In this document: positions 22,419 to 36,005 of the stretch, piece after piece | Layout of the letters: every line of letters begins with the position of its first letter | How positions within the stretch are numbered: the stretch's first letter is position 1 | Source: Azolla pinnata | Lineage: Eukaryota > Streptophyta > Polypodiopsida > Salviniales > Salviniaceae | Direction of reading: 5' to 3' | Assembly (NCBI GenBank): GCA_037176905.1 | Contig: JBBBWG010029099.1 | Location: 1 to 54,917 of the forward strand | DNA: 54,917 bases | Notes under the pieces: model-generated | Seen by the model: the letters and a program-made list of their open reading frames with translations, nothing else | What the model was told of the DNA's origin: nothing | Database searches by the model: none | Position numbers and translations under genes: made by a program

Positions 22419-23694
22419 TTGAATATACACACACAGGCATGCACATATATTGCAATGACTTGTATGCATTCGGGTGTTTGCATGGACGTTCAGATGCAAT
22501 AATTGTGGTCATTTTATGAAAGAAGATGTGCACTGACTGGGGAATCTTATCAAGGCATGAGTTGGGAGTATATAACCAAGTTTATCAGTCATCCCAAAGG
22601 CAAGAGGATAGTGGGTATGGTAGCAGTTTACTGTGTTTTCAAATACAGTTTTTGTACCTGAGAAACTTATAAATTGCTGGATTCATGGATGATAAAAGCA
22701 TCACAAATTGCATGACACCTTTGATGGATTACTTGACCTTTTGTATCATGTCCTACAGCTGGTGCTTATTGTATCATGTCCTACAGCTGTGATGGATTCA
22801 GCAGCTCAGGAAAAGTGACCACATGTATAATCACATCTCTTTCTTCACAGAAATCTCTCATTATTCTTCCAGTTTGAGGTGGAAAGATTCAGTGAGAAAA
22901 CTTCACTGCTGGGTTATTTTTTTCGATATCCCAGTGCAGAACTTGTAAAATTCGACCAATTTTTGTGTCAGAAATCTCACCCAGGGTATACAGCACAGAA
23001 GTTTACCCGTGGCTTAAAGATTGGAGATCCTCTGCTTTTACAACCTCGCGTATCAGTGACAATTTATTCAAGTCCAAAATATTTTGTCCTCAAATCCATG
23101 AGATGTACATTATTTTATAAGCAAAAAGGGTATTTAAGAGTATCACTAACTTATTCCCCAGTGATTTTTCATTTCTTTCTTGATTGGGAGGACTTGCTTT
23201 ATCGACTGCAGTCAGATAATTACTTTACTATTTCTTAAGACACTTTAAATCTTCAGGAGATGTTACAGAAGACACGCAAAGAAAGACATAACGTAAATTT
23301 TTTGTAGAGCTGCCATTTCTGATAGCCACATCGTGGAATAGTAACTAACACGGGTATATAGTTTTAAGATTCCCATGTTGAATCATGCAAAAACTTGACG
23401 TGCATTGAATGTTTACAAATCTTTTTGTCCTTGTTGTCTTGAGTATAGACGATTCAGTAGAGTACAATCACTTACCAAATTAATAGTTATGAGGCATTGT
23501 TCCTTGCATTTTCAGGTGAGGCAATTGCAGTGGTGATCCTCCCTGTTACAAGAAAAATCATACAACTGATCTTCTCCATACACAGTAAATCTAGCCTGTT
23601 TAATTATGTCAACCATTATCTACAGGTTTATTTCTGATCCCTGACTACTTTTACAAACTCTCGTGCACCCTTCCAATAAATTTGTCACAGTGAA
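22419..23694. other. Convergent intergenic region, probable PPR 3' UTR
   Basis: AT-rich DNA between the PPR stop and the YSL stop. An open frame at 22879-23238 has no recognisable domain or paralogous sequence and is likely chance. A short direct repeat (TTGTATCATGTCCTACAGCT) occurs twice at 22740-22789. No other structure seen. Confidence 0.6.
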
Positions 23695-26600
23695 CTAATA
23701 ACTTGGTAATTTCAAAGCAGCAGCATCTTCACTGGACAGGAAGTACATACATATTGGGGCTTTCAATTTAGCTAGAGCTAAAATAGCAGATACTAATGTC
23801 CAGACGCCATCACCACACATCAGCCCAGAGGCTATTGCTGGAATGTAAAGATCTGCCACTCTAGGGCTAACTCTCTTGTAGGTATAAACTATGATACTAC
23901 CAATACACATATCTATGGCAAAATACGACCCAATGTAGAAAGGCAAAGCCATGGCCATCGGGATAGGAATAAACTGAGCAACCCTTTTGGGTACCCGATC
24001 ACGAACAAAATTTGTGATGATGGCCAACACAAAGAATAAGAATGACAGAAGAATACAGTGCTTGGGCAATGTTGAGAAACCTTCAACACCTAACAATGCC
24101 ATTTGCCGGAAGATCACAGCATAAGGAGCGGGATATTCTCCATCTTCCAATCCAACTGGAAAAGCTTTCCAAAACATCCAGAATGTAGACGGTGCAACAA
24201 CACAGCCAATAATGGTACCAAGAATCTGGCTAGCAAGCATGGATTTGGGTGAAGCTAGCGTGAGATATCCAGTTTTGAAGTCTTGCATTAAATCAGCCGC
24301 TGATGATACAATGACCATCATGAGTCCACATGACACAAGGCCAACTATAACACCACCATGCTGTCCTGCCCAACATGAGAAAACAAAGAGGAATAATTTT
24401 CCATAGCTAGAAATTAAGCTCCAATCAGTCAGGCCAGATCCATATGCATTGCAGAACCCTAGGATTGGCGCTATGCTATAGCTTATCACCACAAAATACC
24501 ACTTCATCTGATGGAAGATTTTCAGAATCACCGCCAGCGAGATTATTGCAAGTCCGACATAACTCAATCCGGCAAACTTGAAAGATATCCGATCCCTCAA
24601 AAAGAAGTCAACTCTTATCTGCTCATCAGGTGATATATCTCGCACTCCTGGTATACCAAGATCACGTTAAGGTAAATAATCTTATCTTGAAATAAATAAT
24701 CTGATGCATCCCTAGACTGTTCTAAGCCTCCAGGGGCCTCTTTAGCACAATGAATAGATTTATTACCCTTACCGTTGTTGCTTTGTGAGGGCAAAACAGA
24801 GCTTTTCTTCTGTTGACTATGTAAGGCTGAGATGGCTATGAAGGACATCTTCACAAAATTGTACAGACCATCACCAAGTATAAGAGCAATAGCAATAAAT
24901 ACCTGCAACAGAAAGAATTACATCAACATAACCAGCCCATCCAATCACTTAATAAACATGAAGGATGGTTTTGAAATTGACCTTGTATCCATAGAGACCT
25001 TCTATATTTGAGCCTGTGGCAGTAGCTGGATACCAATCTCCAGCATGTTGACTAATAAGTGGCCATAACACTGCCCATGACAAAATGCCTCCAAATAGAA
25101 GAGAGAAGTTAACAATGTGCGGGCATATCATGCCTGCCCCAATGTATGTCATATTGAAGTCGAAATAAAACCTGTAGAGGAAGACTTTCTTTAGTGGGAA
25201 TAATAGCCAAAATACTGGGGTCCATAGTTACACAACTGAAGAAGAGAGTGCAGCAAGCTCTTACTTGTTGTCGTACGCTTTAAATCCCAGACTAGGGAAC
25301 TTGTCAAAACCACACTCTCCTTGGTAGCCGCTAAAATGCCACTTGAACAGGCTGAACAAGAAGCTAAACGAGAAATATTTTCCGAGGCATCTGATTTGTT
25401 TCCTGAAGAAAAACAAGCCGCATAAATACAGATTCAATGCTGCAAGCCTGACGGATCATGGCAATGTTATATACAACAGCACATATACAATATACATTGA
25501 CAAAATAAAGGAATGATTTTCAATATATGTAAGTATATAATATGGACGCATTGCAGAAATGTTCACAGACATGATGATCCCTATGGACGTGTATGTCTGA
25601 ATATGGTTAACAAAGACGGGTCCTAAAAATGACATCTAAATCAATTTAATATCAACGGCAGGTCTCATTATTTTTCAATATAATGTTAGATCTATTCATC
25701 AACATAAGGTCAAAAAGTAAAGGTTTATTAAAATTATATAGTTGCACAGAAATGTGAAAATCGGATTACGATGACTTAAAGAATCTTACTGAGCTTGCTT
25801 GAAGCCACGAGGAGTGAAAAAGCTATTGATCAGCACTGCCGTCGCTGTACCACTAGGGTATGGCAATTTGTAATCAATAATCAGGATCTGTTTTATGTAC
25901 ATAAAAACTTCAAATTTGTTTAAATGCTCTTTCTCCATATATATGCATAAATACATAGCAACATAATTTTCAAGAAAACCTACTTTCCGTAATGGAACCA
26001 CAGCCATGAGACCAAGGAAACCTGCTGCGAAGACATAGGCAATTATCCAACCAAGACCTGGGTTCTTTATATTTCCAAGATTGCTGTGCTTTCCTTGATC
26101 AGCAGCATCAATAATGTCACTAGTTCTCTGGCTCATCGCAAGGAGATAAGTGCTAAATCCACCTGAAGAAGTAGCCCATCAGCGTAAGCATTTCAGCATG
26201 CGAAGGCAGAGAAAGATAGATAGACGGTTTCAACTTATTAGAAGCAAAAGAAAGTAAGAGAGAAGGAGAGTGAAGATTAATGCTCAAAACCATCCCAACC
26301 ATTACAACAAACTAGATCGATCCTGAATACCCTAAATCTCTGATTTCGACAATATCAGTTTCAGTCAATTAACTTTAATTAGTCCATAGCTTTCCATGTT
26401 TGCAAGGCTCTATAATAACACGATTATCGACCCAAAACCATAAGACCCAAGATTGAGCTGAATTGCTCTTGATCTCTATCATTCGTCTTTGGATCCAGAT
26501 AGCCTCACCTAGCTGTTTGCACTGTGTTAGTGTCAACTGCATATTTTCCAATGAACCCATGGCATCTGATAGCTATAAGACTTCATGAAGAAGCATCGTA

Positions 26601-27617
26601 AACTGGAACTCATGAGATTCACAGTTGATTCAACCTCAAACCACCATACTGTGCTAAGATTCATAGGATTAATTATGACTTCCAGATCCAAAAGTTTCTA
26701 CTGTACATGAAAACTTTGTAAGACTCGATTAAAGCTTGGGCAGCAAAAATCTGTCACTTTGATAAAAATATGCGAGCAACAGCCAGTCAAAGCCACAGAT
26801 AGCTGTACTAAACACTGAAAAGCATCATGAGCTGGCTATACGAAATCAGGAAACAAGGAACAAGGAGCATCGAGCATTGAACAACGAGACCATGAGAAAG
26901 ATCAACGAGAGACGAATATAAGCATCAAAGAGAAAGCAGAGGAAGAAAAAGAATCTGACCACTATACGCAACGCCATAGCAAGCCACGATACAGGTCTGG
27001 ATAACGGTATTCTCTTGTCTGGTGAAAGGTGTGGGCTTGAAGCCGACCGAGGTCAAGAGCGTCATCCATGTCCTGATACAGAAGAAACTGAGGAGGCCTG
27101 CAGAGATGTGGAGGGAAGGAACGATCCCTGTGGTTAAGCTCAGCTTGTGGACGACGATGCAGAAGAGCGTTCCGACGATGACGCTGACGAGCACACCACG
27201 TAAGGAGATCTGATCCCACCATGGCGGTATCTCTTTGCAACCGAGCACTTCCTCGGCGGAGGGACCCTTTCCTTCTCCCTCAGCGTTGCTGCTACTGCTT
27301 CTTCTTCTTCTTGGGTCCTCTGCATTTCCTTCGCTGCGAAATGGGTTCTCTTCGTTTCCGTCGATTCGCGTCGCCTTCTCTCCGTTTCCTGCAGCTTCGT
27401 CTCCCCTGTTGCTTCCTCTTCTTCGTCCTCTCTCCACCATGGGTCCTTTTTCTTCTTCTTCTTCTTCTTCTTCTTCTTCTTCAAGTTCTTCTTCTTGTGC
27501 TGGTTTGCCATTCTTGTGTGTTAGAATTAGGTTTGAAGATGTTGGGCACTTGCAAGGATTAGTGCATAGACAATACACGCACCGCTTGTCAAGCCCTTCA
27601 GCTGACATCTTCTCCAT
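23695..27617 (-). CDS. Yellow Stripe-like (YSL) metal-nicotianamine transporter, OPT family
   Basis: YSL proteins move metal-nicotianamine or metal-phytosiderophore complexes across membranes. Seven exons in coding order: 27617-26960, 26162-25984, 25887-25790, 25402-25265, 25171-24982, 24902-24773, 24647-23695. All phases match and give 781 residues. Family blocks include [72 protein letters not shown] and [19 protein letters not shown], with many hydrophobic membrane segments. It is longer than the usual 670-720 residues because of a hydrophilic N-terminus of about 130 residues. This has a Cys cluster (residues 13-24), a Glu run (42-56) encoded by a GAA/TTC microsatellite, and Arg/Ser-rich DNA. 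A start at Met60 would remove the Cys cluster and Glu run. The substrate metal cannot be read from sequence. Confidence 0.93.
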
Positions 27618-27853
27618 TTAGCGTGTTTAATTGGTTGGTTTAGCTAGCTAGAGCAATCAGATTGGGCTAGAAAACAGGGATGAGGATTCCTTCTGACTAT
27701 TGATGGCTAGGTGTATTGTTCGAGAACAAAAGGCCCTTTGCAACAAACCACTGCAAAGATATGGGGTTTTGCAGGAGGTGGGGGGAGATGGAGGCAACTT
27801 GACCTTACACTATTCCCTAGCAGGGAAATTCATAGACCTGTTAAAAAGAGCCA

Positions 27854-27909
<56 letters not shown>

Positions 27910-30900
27910 AATTTTCAGATAATTAAGAATTAAGATATAGGCATGCTACCATCCTTGAACATCTGATCCGAACCTGGGGCTTTGTGTTTTTTTCTGTAGA
28001 AGAAGATTAATAGATGTAGTATTTGGGTTGTCAATGATTAATAGATGTTGTTGCACTTCTTATAGCAACCTCACGCTAGGCCAGCAGATAGACGGTTGCA
28101 GAGGAAGGGGCGCTTTAAAGTCCGACTTTGAATCGTTCATAGAGGGAGGAGCATTTTTCTAATCACCATGATATAGATTGCAGACGGATCAGTGTCGAGC
28201 ATGGCATGAGTGTGCTCTATAAAGAGGATATGAAAGATCTTTATATTCGCCACAAAGGTCTAAAGGCAGATCCATGAAACGCGCGCATGCGGACCATGAA
28301 TGAATGATACTGAGATGCGACGATGGCGTGAGCATCTTGGCCTCGGATGGCCTCTAGATTGAACGTGGCATCGGCATCGATGATGCCGAGGAATGAATCA
28401 CAATAAGACCCCAAAAAAATGATCGGAAACATGCGTCAATCCTTGAAAGTTTATCTGCTTCTCGCACCACTAGGAGAATCTCCCTGCTACAATAATTCAA
28501 GCTTTGACTTTGCTTCTCTGTATGAGTGGGTATACTAATAAGGCCATTTGAGCGGACACAATCGACCGAAAGTCGCACTTAAGTTTGCTATCATTCGTAA
28601 CTAGTTCACATGTGGGCCTTTGGTAGTCAATCGGAGGATCCTCTGCCGATTATACCCCAAGAGGATCCTTTCCTTCCACTAGTCTTCTCTCAGCTCTTTC
28701 TGATGACTTTCTTGGTTGAATGCAAGACTCGGATTCCCCTTCTCAGATTGCGACACCAACTTTCGTCTGCTTGCAAACGATGCACAAGACAAGCGTCGTC
28801 GATATGACAAACATGTCTAGCTAGCTTGCACTAAAATATCTAGAGGTGCATCCTTAATCTTGAGCGACCATTATGCAAGTACATGTACTCGATGTACGAT
28901 CACTCCAGTTGCCTAGCCTTCTGTCTACGAGTATCGTGCCAGTTTTCTTACATTAGATCAGGTTTTTGGGCACTTTGTACCACATGCTTAGTTAATAAGC
29001 TAGAACCGTGTTATGTTCTAGGCGATCGGTGTGTCTGCGACATTTGGCCCTTCTTGTTAATTTTCTCCATTAAATCCTTCTTTAGTTCGCTCCTTATGAT
29101 TGTCATCAAGTGGGGGTGAACTACTTGCTTTGACATTTCGTTGTTTTTTTTTTCAAGTACCAGTAGTATGTAATTTCATCGCATACCAGGCATGCGATTC
29201 ACGCCGCAAGTGTATGCATTGCTTTGTGGGATCGGATCAAATCGGATTGGATCGAAATTGGTCTTTTCACTTCCCTTTTTTCTTTTTTCTAAACCACGCA
29301 CTCGATGAATTGAACCCCATGTGTTCATGTGGTCTTTGTCGGCAAGTTAAAAGGGCCATAGCATGCTTCGATGCGAAAGGTACACAAAAGTCTCGAGCAA
29401 CCTCGCTCAAATTGAAGAAGAAGAAGCAACGGAAGCAGTAGAAGCTGGTTTTATATAAACAGACAGACCACGGGACCTCGGAAAACAGACCAACTGATCC
29501 TTCCTCTCTTTATAAAAAAAACCTCAAATTGCCAAAAGATGGGCTGCAAATGGCACAGCAAAATCAGTCATTGGAACGATGTTATGCATCAAAAGGGGTG
29601 TGTGTGTGTGTGTGTGGAAAAAAACAAATCTCTCTCCATCTTTCTCAAAAGGAGCCCCCCCCCCCACATGCATCAGAAAGAGCTGACAATGGAGCCCTGA
29701 CCAACCAAGAAGTCAACGAAGAGATCGTATCCTTAGAAGCGATGCCTCCGATACCACTGTCTGCTATTATTAAGATAGCAGATCATCGTTGGAAACATGA
29801 CTTAACGATCGAAAGCCAGGACTTAGTAGCAATCATTGTTGAACCCATTGCTCGATGAACACCCCAAACTTTGAAGAAGTTTGAACGCCCTGCATGTAAA
29901 GAAGATTTTTCCACTTCCCGCTCATACAAGATTCTAGAGTCGCTTGCAGGTTGAGCTGATCATATGCTGAAGAGTTTTAAACAAGTCGACATGAAGAAGT
30001 TTAAGCACTAGCATACAATAAGGATTGTACAAACTACCTGTTATATGAGAGCAAACAACCTTTGCACGTGAGACATGTAAAGTTTAATTGAATGTTTGAC
30101 TAGTAATCGAATGAAGTAAGAATTATGTGATCAAGAATTGTCCATCACATAAAACATTTTCATTGGTTGTTGCATGCATCTTGTAATCGAAGTAGTGTGC
30201 TAAGAACGTGGTTTTCATAACTGTGCACAACACATTATTTAATGTTACAAAACAGTGGTGTAAGTATTTTAGATGCACGAGAACAATCTCATCGCGCATT
30301 TCACACATCAATGTTTCGTCGCTGTGCTATGATGGGTGGGGTTGCATTTGGGAGCAGATTTTAAACCTCGGGCCAAACTCTGGATCTTACATACTATGGT
30401 GATTACATACACAAAAGCTATCGGGGTTGTGTGTATGTCTCAACAGTAAGCATGATTCATTGCGAGTCGTTTTTGCCACCTTTTCCATGGTTGCTCATCG
30501 ATGCTGTTAGAGCTTCGCCCAACCCATCATACAAGTCTATATTTGTCTAACCTCGAGTATTTGAAGCTATGGGTTCTTAATACACGGGACGGGGTTTATG
30601 CAGGCTTAAAAGAAAGACGAGCAGCCAATTTTGGCGATTGCATTGTGTGGGCACCCGATTCCTCAGAGGAGTTAGATTTATTCCAGTCAATATCAGACCG
30701 CCTTACTAGCTATATAAGTTGTTATATTGTCACCGGCGAAGCAGTTGCGACCACAAGGGTTTTTCCATATCATCGTGTTGTCCTAGTAAAATCATGCCAA
30801 ACTACGATTCGGTGCCCAACAACAACCTCTTGTAATTACAGTTTCGATGCCCACAAATTTGAAGAAATCAGGATCAGACACCAGTTAGGGGTAAATCAAT

Positions 30901-31043
30901 CAGAAGCCTAATTAATTAGTTAAAGAAATAGATTAAGCAAAACCGGTAAGAGAGCGTATAATCCAATTGCTGATCACAGGGAACGCAACGATAAGAGCTT
31001 CAAGGATATCTGTCTCTCTTCGTCACTGGCGACGCTTCTAGCT
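27618..31043. other. Divergent intergenic region between YSL and RlmN-like genes
   Basis: It holds the two promoters, which I cannot delimit. Visible items are a (GA) run at 27857-27905, a (GT) run near 29598-29614 and small open frames (for example 29529-29858 and 30501-30911) without recognisable domains. No gene is supported. Confidence 0.6.
27857..27905. repeat. (GA)n microsatellite
   Basis: Uninterrupted AG/GA run of about 48 bases, 240 bp upstream of the YSL start codon in its promoter region. GA tracts in plant promoters can bind BBR/BPC factors; here that is only a possibility. Confidence 0.9.
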
Positions 31044-31347
31044 ATGGCGGCGCTGAGAGCTCTCAGGCTCCCTTTGGCGAGCGTTCGTTCTCCTCTCCTC
31101 CAAGACGGAGCTGCAACATCTTCTCTGCGCTCTCGCTGTTACTCATCCAAGCTTCCAGGTACGCTTAGAGTCGGTGTGCGTGTGTCTCTGTGAGAGTGCG
31201 TGCGTGTGTGTATGTATGAGAGAGTGTGTGTTTGTGAGAGAGAGAGAGAGAGAGAGAGAGTGTGTGTGTGTGTGTGTGTGAGTGTGTGTGTGTGAGTGCG
31301 TGCGTGTGTGTATGTATGAGAGTCCGAGAGAGAGAGAGAGAGAGGGC

Positions 31348-31381
<34 letters not shown>

Positions 31382-34300
31382 TATTAATGTCTGCTTAGGC
31401 CAATATGACCCATGAGATAAAACGTACAATAATGTTTGCGCATCCACTCGTCTATGAGAGTACGATGACAGTTTGCAAATACCATCATCCAATTGTTTAT
31501 ATAAGGTAGAATATCTTGCTTATAGTGTCTAAAAGAAGAAGAAAAAATTAAACATAATATATAAATGAAATCTGTTGCCACTCACGTCTCTAAAAAGAAA
31601 GTGAGAGAACAGATGGGTTGGAGATGTGTCATTTGACTGTAGTCCAACCAATGCTCTTAGGCATGTGCATGTGAGAGAGAGAGAGAAAGAGGGAGAGGGG
31701 AGGAGAGAGAGAGAGAGAGTGGTAGCTCATTGTGCGTGTTTTATTCATATGGTTTTCACAACCAAATCTTAGCAACTTTACTGCTTTCGGTTCTCATTTC
31801 CAGAGCCAGAACTTTGTCATGCCAATTCAGCCAACAGAGTCTTATTGAAGGGAATGACATTCAATGAGCTCGAGGTCAGTAGCTCTCCACATTTTATTTT
31901 TTCCTCCATGTTGGTATTGTGATGCTTCCGTTTTTCTCCATAATTGCATTACTTCTTTGCAGGATTGGGTGAAACATTCTGGCCACACAAGTAACCAAGC
32001 TATGATGTTGTGGAAATGGCTGTATGGAAATGGCAAATGGGCTCAGTGCGCCGATGACTTAGATGGTGAATGTTTATACTCTTATGTGCTTTTTTATTTT
32101 GAATTAACACTATAAACTGGTCAAGATGCCCATTTTTCATGGGAATATCGATGTTGTCATATATTTGTATGGGATACAGAATGCAAATATTAGAATCTTT
32201 GATATGGGATCTACTCTAATGGTAAGCTTGAAGGGTGTTTTGATGATGAAATTAACATTATGGTCAAGCATGTTGGTGGAGCATTTGATGAAGCATTGGA
32301 GGATCTTCAATATGGATTATGCTTTGTTTGATTTCATTTGGAAATTCTATAATTCGGGATTTGTTGATAGGGATGATAGTATGACCAGGAATTTTGGATT
32401 ATGGCTTGATTGAATTGATGTCAGCTTAAGATTTTCTTGTATTGATTACGTGATAATTGATTGACTGGAAGAATTTTGATTTGGTGAAGGCTTCAAGAAA
32501 TCCTTCACCACTGTTTTAAGAGACACAGCAGAATTCAATGTATTGTCTCTTGAGAGCACGTGTAACGCTGCTGATGGCACAAAGAAGGTTAGTGGCTACT
32601 GGGAGTCAGTCATAGGCTTTTTTCTAATAATGCTGTTTTTCCTGACCAATCTGTTTTTTTTGGAACAGTTGATCTTTAGTCTTAGCGATGGCGAAAAGAT
32701 TGAAACAGTCCTGATCCCAGGACCTAGGAATCGGTCAACAGTTTGTATCTCAAGCCAAGTTGGATGTGCAATGAATTGTCAGTTTTGCTTCACTGGAAGG
32801 TGGATGTCTATTATTTCCTTCAAACTAAATTATTGATTTACTCTAATTGTTTGGATCCCTGTTTAAATATTTTTTAGGCCTGAACTCTTCCAACTCTATT
32901 TTGTGTACATGTTATGATTGTACCATACATTCCATATTATGTTATTATGAAGTTTTTCATTTCATTATTTATGTGCAAACTTGTTGGCTAACCTTCATCG
33001 TTCCTATGAAGTTGTATGATATGCTTCAAGGAATCAATATTAAATGTCTGCGTTTGTCAGTAAAATGTGGTAATGGAAAAAATCCTTTACCATTGATACC
33101 TTGTTTGGTTTAAATATAAGGATGAATATATCATAGTAGAATTCATTACATTTACTAGCGCACTTGGCAGAGCTTTTGTCAAAGCATTGTAAAATCCTAG
33201 TTTTGTCAAGCAGACAATAGTATGTGTCTCATTCAATGTATAATTATGAATCGTCTGGTTGTTGTATTATGTATAGGATGGGGCTCAAGAGGAACCTGAC
33301 AACAGCACAAATTGTGGAGCAGCTTGTCGTTGCTCAACGCTTGTATGGAAGCGAGATGGGCCCTTTTACGAATGTTGTTTTTATGGTATGGTTCACATAG
33401 CAAAAATAATTTTATGCTGGTATTTCTGTGCATGGTGTAAAAGCTGACAAAATCATTATGTGCCCAGCTGGCAAAATCATATTCTTGCCAGTGAGTATTA
33501 TTTTCAGCTGCATGTTCTGTGTTCTCATATTTCGTCAAGTGAATGTGACTTTCGGCTTCCAACTTTGCTTGTGATGTCAATGCACGCAAAGATTTTGGTG
33601 CCAGATGGTAGGTAGATCAAGGATGCTTTCATAAAACGCTCGAAGGGTTTTGGGAGAGAACTCTGAGAAGTATGAAGTAGACATGTCACATGTGCAACAG
33701 GAGGTTGAAGCTGAATTAAATAGAGTAGTCCGTTAATTATTTAATCTCTTTGTAGGTCCTTATCTTTGTTCCTCTTGTGAGGATAAAATTAGGTTCCCTT
33801 CATGATATGGTAATTGCGGTGTAACGTGTGTGAAGTCCATACTTGTGATTGTGATGCCAAAGCTCCTGACAGGAGAGATTGTCTAATCAGATTAGAATCA
33901 TGGGAGTAGCAAGGTATAGAGAGGTGTGAGTTCTCATTATTACTTGAAGTCTAACAGATCTTCATATTTTTTAAATCAATCAATTGGTTGCCTTGGATTC
34001 AATGTTGAGGATAACTGAAGACTGTTAAATCTGGAGAAGAATCAAGTCTTCAAGTGTCTCTAATAGTAACGATTTAACAAGTTCAAAAGGACATACTATA
34101 TCTCTTCTGTTCCTTTTAAATTACTGAAAACCAATGCAAAGGAAATTATCCATTCCATCAGAAGTTAGTCTTATATCTAGTCAGATTTGGAGAGGATTCA
34201 CTCTAAGGCTCGAACCCCATTTGTATAACTTTCACCAATTTCTGCTCTGAAGCTAGATGAAAACTATAATGTTTGATTAATCACCACTTAAATCCATTGA

Positions 34301-36005
34301 TATCACAGTGATCTGCATTCAATGCTCAGATCACCGCCAGAAACATTTAAAGCATGTACTGAGTTTGATTCTTGTCGCTCTATACTTTTCCAACTTATCC
34401 ATGGGAAGTTGTGAAATATTGCAAGACTTATCAAATGAGCATTTCACCGTCAGCAGATACAATGCTGCATGTTGAATGTTGATCTCCTGTCTCCTTCAAG
34501 ATGTCCAGAAGACTGTTTCATAAGTAAAGAAGTGAGCATAAAGGTTGTATTCAACCAACAGTTGAACTAAAAACTGTCGGACAAAATGTGAAGAAGATCT
34601 CCAGTCGATAAATGAGGGTAAGTCATCTATTAGATATTTACTGTAGGAGTCTCTCCTGAACATAGCTATTGATACTTCACTTCAAAGTTCAATGTGCTTG
34701 ACCTTTTGCCATATGTAATATCTGCTTGAAATATGCAATTTTTCTATGTTGCATAGAGAGTTTTTACAGTGCTTGATTAGTATTGCTGCCCTCTAATATG
34801 GGTTCATTTGAGATGAAATAATCAAATGCTGGTTCAATCTCATATGCTGTAGATGAATGGATTCTCCTGATGGCTACTTCAGTTTGCAGGGAATGGGTGA
34901 GCCTATGCAAAACATTGACAATGTACTCCGAGCTTCTGAAATAATGATAGACCTACATGGTTTGCACTTTAGCCCAAGAAAGGTCACTGTTTCTACCAGT
35001 GGCCTTGTGCCACAAATTCGACGCTTTTGTAGAGAATCACCTTGTGCCCTTGCTGTCAGTCTCAATGCCACTACTGATGAGGTGAATATATTAACATAGT
35101 TCTTTTACAATGCTCAGAGTCGGTTTCATGTGAATTAACACTGATACAACGACTATCTTGTAGGTGCGAAATTGGATTATGCCCATAAATCGCAAATACA
35201 ACATAGCTATGCTTCTAGATGCTTTAAAGGAAGAGTTAGCTTTAAAAGAAAATTTCAAAGTTCTTTTCGAGTATGTATTACTTGCAGGAATCAATGACAG
35301 GTTTGCTAATCTAATCTTCTCTTGAAATCTCATTGGTATTTTCTTCAATTTATGATGTATTTGTCTTGCCACTGACCACACTGAGTTTATTTGTAAATTG
35401 GTTTCGCGATGGGTCAACCACGCTTTATAAACATAATATCTATGAATTATCCAAGTTTCAGTTCGTTATCCTTTCACTAACTCAATTAATAGTTGATATT
35501 TCATATTTGAAATGCTTCATAGATGTTCTATATAGATTTTTCATAAACAACGGTTTGAGAACATCCTGCAGATAATAAGCAATAGTCAATAAATGAAGGG
35601 GTAGACGTGGACATTCAATTACTTGCATTGGTGCTGCTACTGTTTCTATGCCTGTAGAGTTTTCCTGGTTTTTATGGCTATAAAGCATCGATTAATTCTT
35701 TTTATTGTCCCAATTTCAGTTTGGAGGATGCGAATCGACTTGTAACCTTAGTCAAAGATATACCTTGTAAGGTCAACTTAATACAATACAATCCACATAG
35801 TGGAGCTGCTTTTCGACCCACATCAAATGAGCAAATGTTGATATTCAGAGATGTAATAGCTAATTCAGGTATTGTAGTCGCGATTCGCCATAGTCGTGGG
35901 GATGATCAAATGGCTGCTTGTGGTCAGCTGGGTAGTGTAGGACTTGAGCAGGCCCCTAAGCTCAGGGTTCCTTCTCAGTTTCAATCTGCTTTAGCAAAAT
36001 GCTGA
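31044..36005 (+). CDS. RlmN-like radical SAM RNA methyltransferase, organelle-targeted
   Basis: RlmN enzymes put a methyl group on C2 of adenosine in 23S rRNA and some tRNAs, using a [4Fe-4S] cluster and SAM. Nine exons join in phase: 31044-31158, 31804-31874, 31963-32065, 32490-32587, 32669-32799, 33277-33385, 34890-35081, 35164-35300, 35720-36005 (413 residues). The cluster motif is CAMNCQFC (Cys162, 166, 169). Cys155, seven residues before it, and Cys386 in MAACGQL correspond to the two methyl-transfer cysteines 118 and 355 of E. coli RlmN. GMGEPMQN (210-217) is the SAM-binding block. The first 38 residues are Arg/Ser/Leu-rich without acidic residues apart from one Asp (RCYSS at the end), typical of a mitochondrial or plastid transit peptide. 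Organelle rRNA is therefore the likely substrate. Intron 6 is 1.5 kb. Confidence 0.94.
31197..31380. repeat. Compound GT/GA/GAAA microsatellite in RlmN intron 1
   Basis: Alternating (GT), (GA) and (AAAG) runs with a repeated TGCGTGTGTGTATGTATGAGAG module at about 31200 and 31299. More GA runs follow near 31674-31720, all in intron 1. Minus-strand frames through it encode only Ser-Leu and Thr-His repeats. Confidence 0.9.

Noticed and set aside
22879..23238. 119-codon open frame on plus strand
   Set aside because: Falls in the probable 3' UTR of the PPR gene and has no family resemblance.
30501..30911. 136-codon open frame on plus strand
   Set aside because: No recognisable domain, no splice partner and an isolated position; not enough to call a gene.
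31143..31492. Minus-strand Ser/Leu/Thr/His repeat frames
   Set aside because: Antisense of a GT/GA microsatellite in RlmN intron 1.
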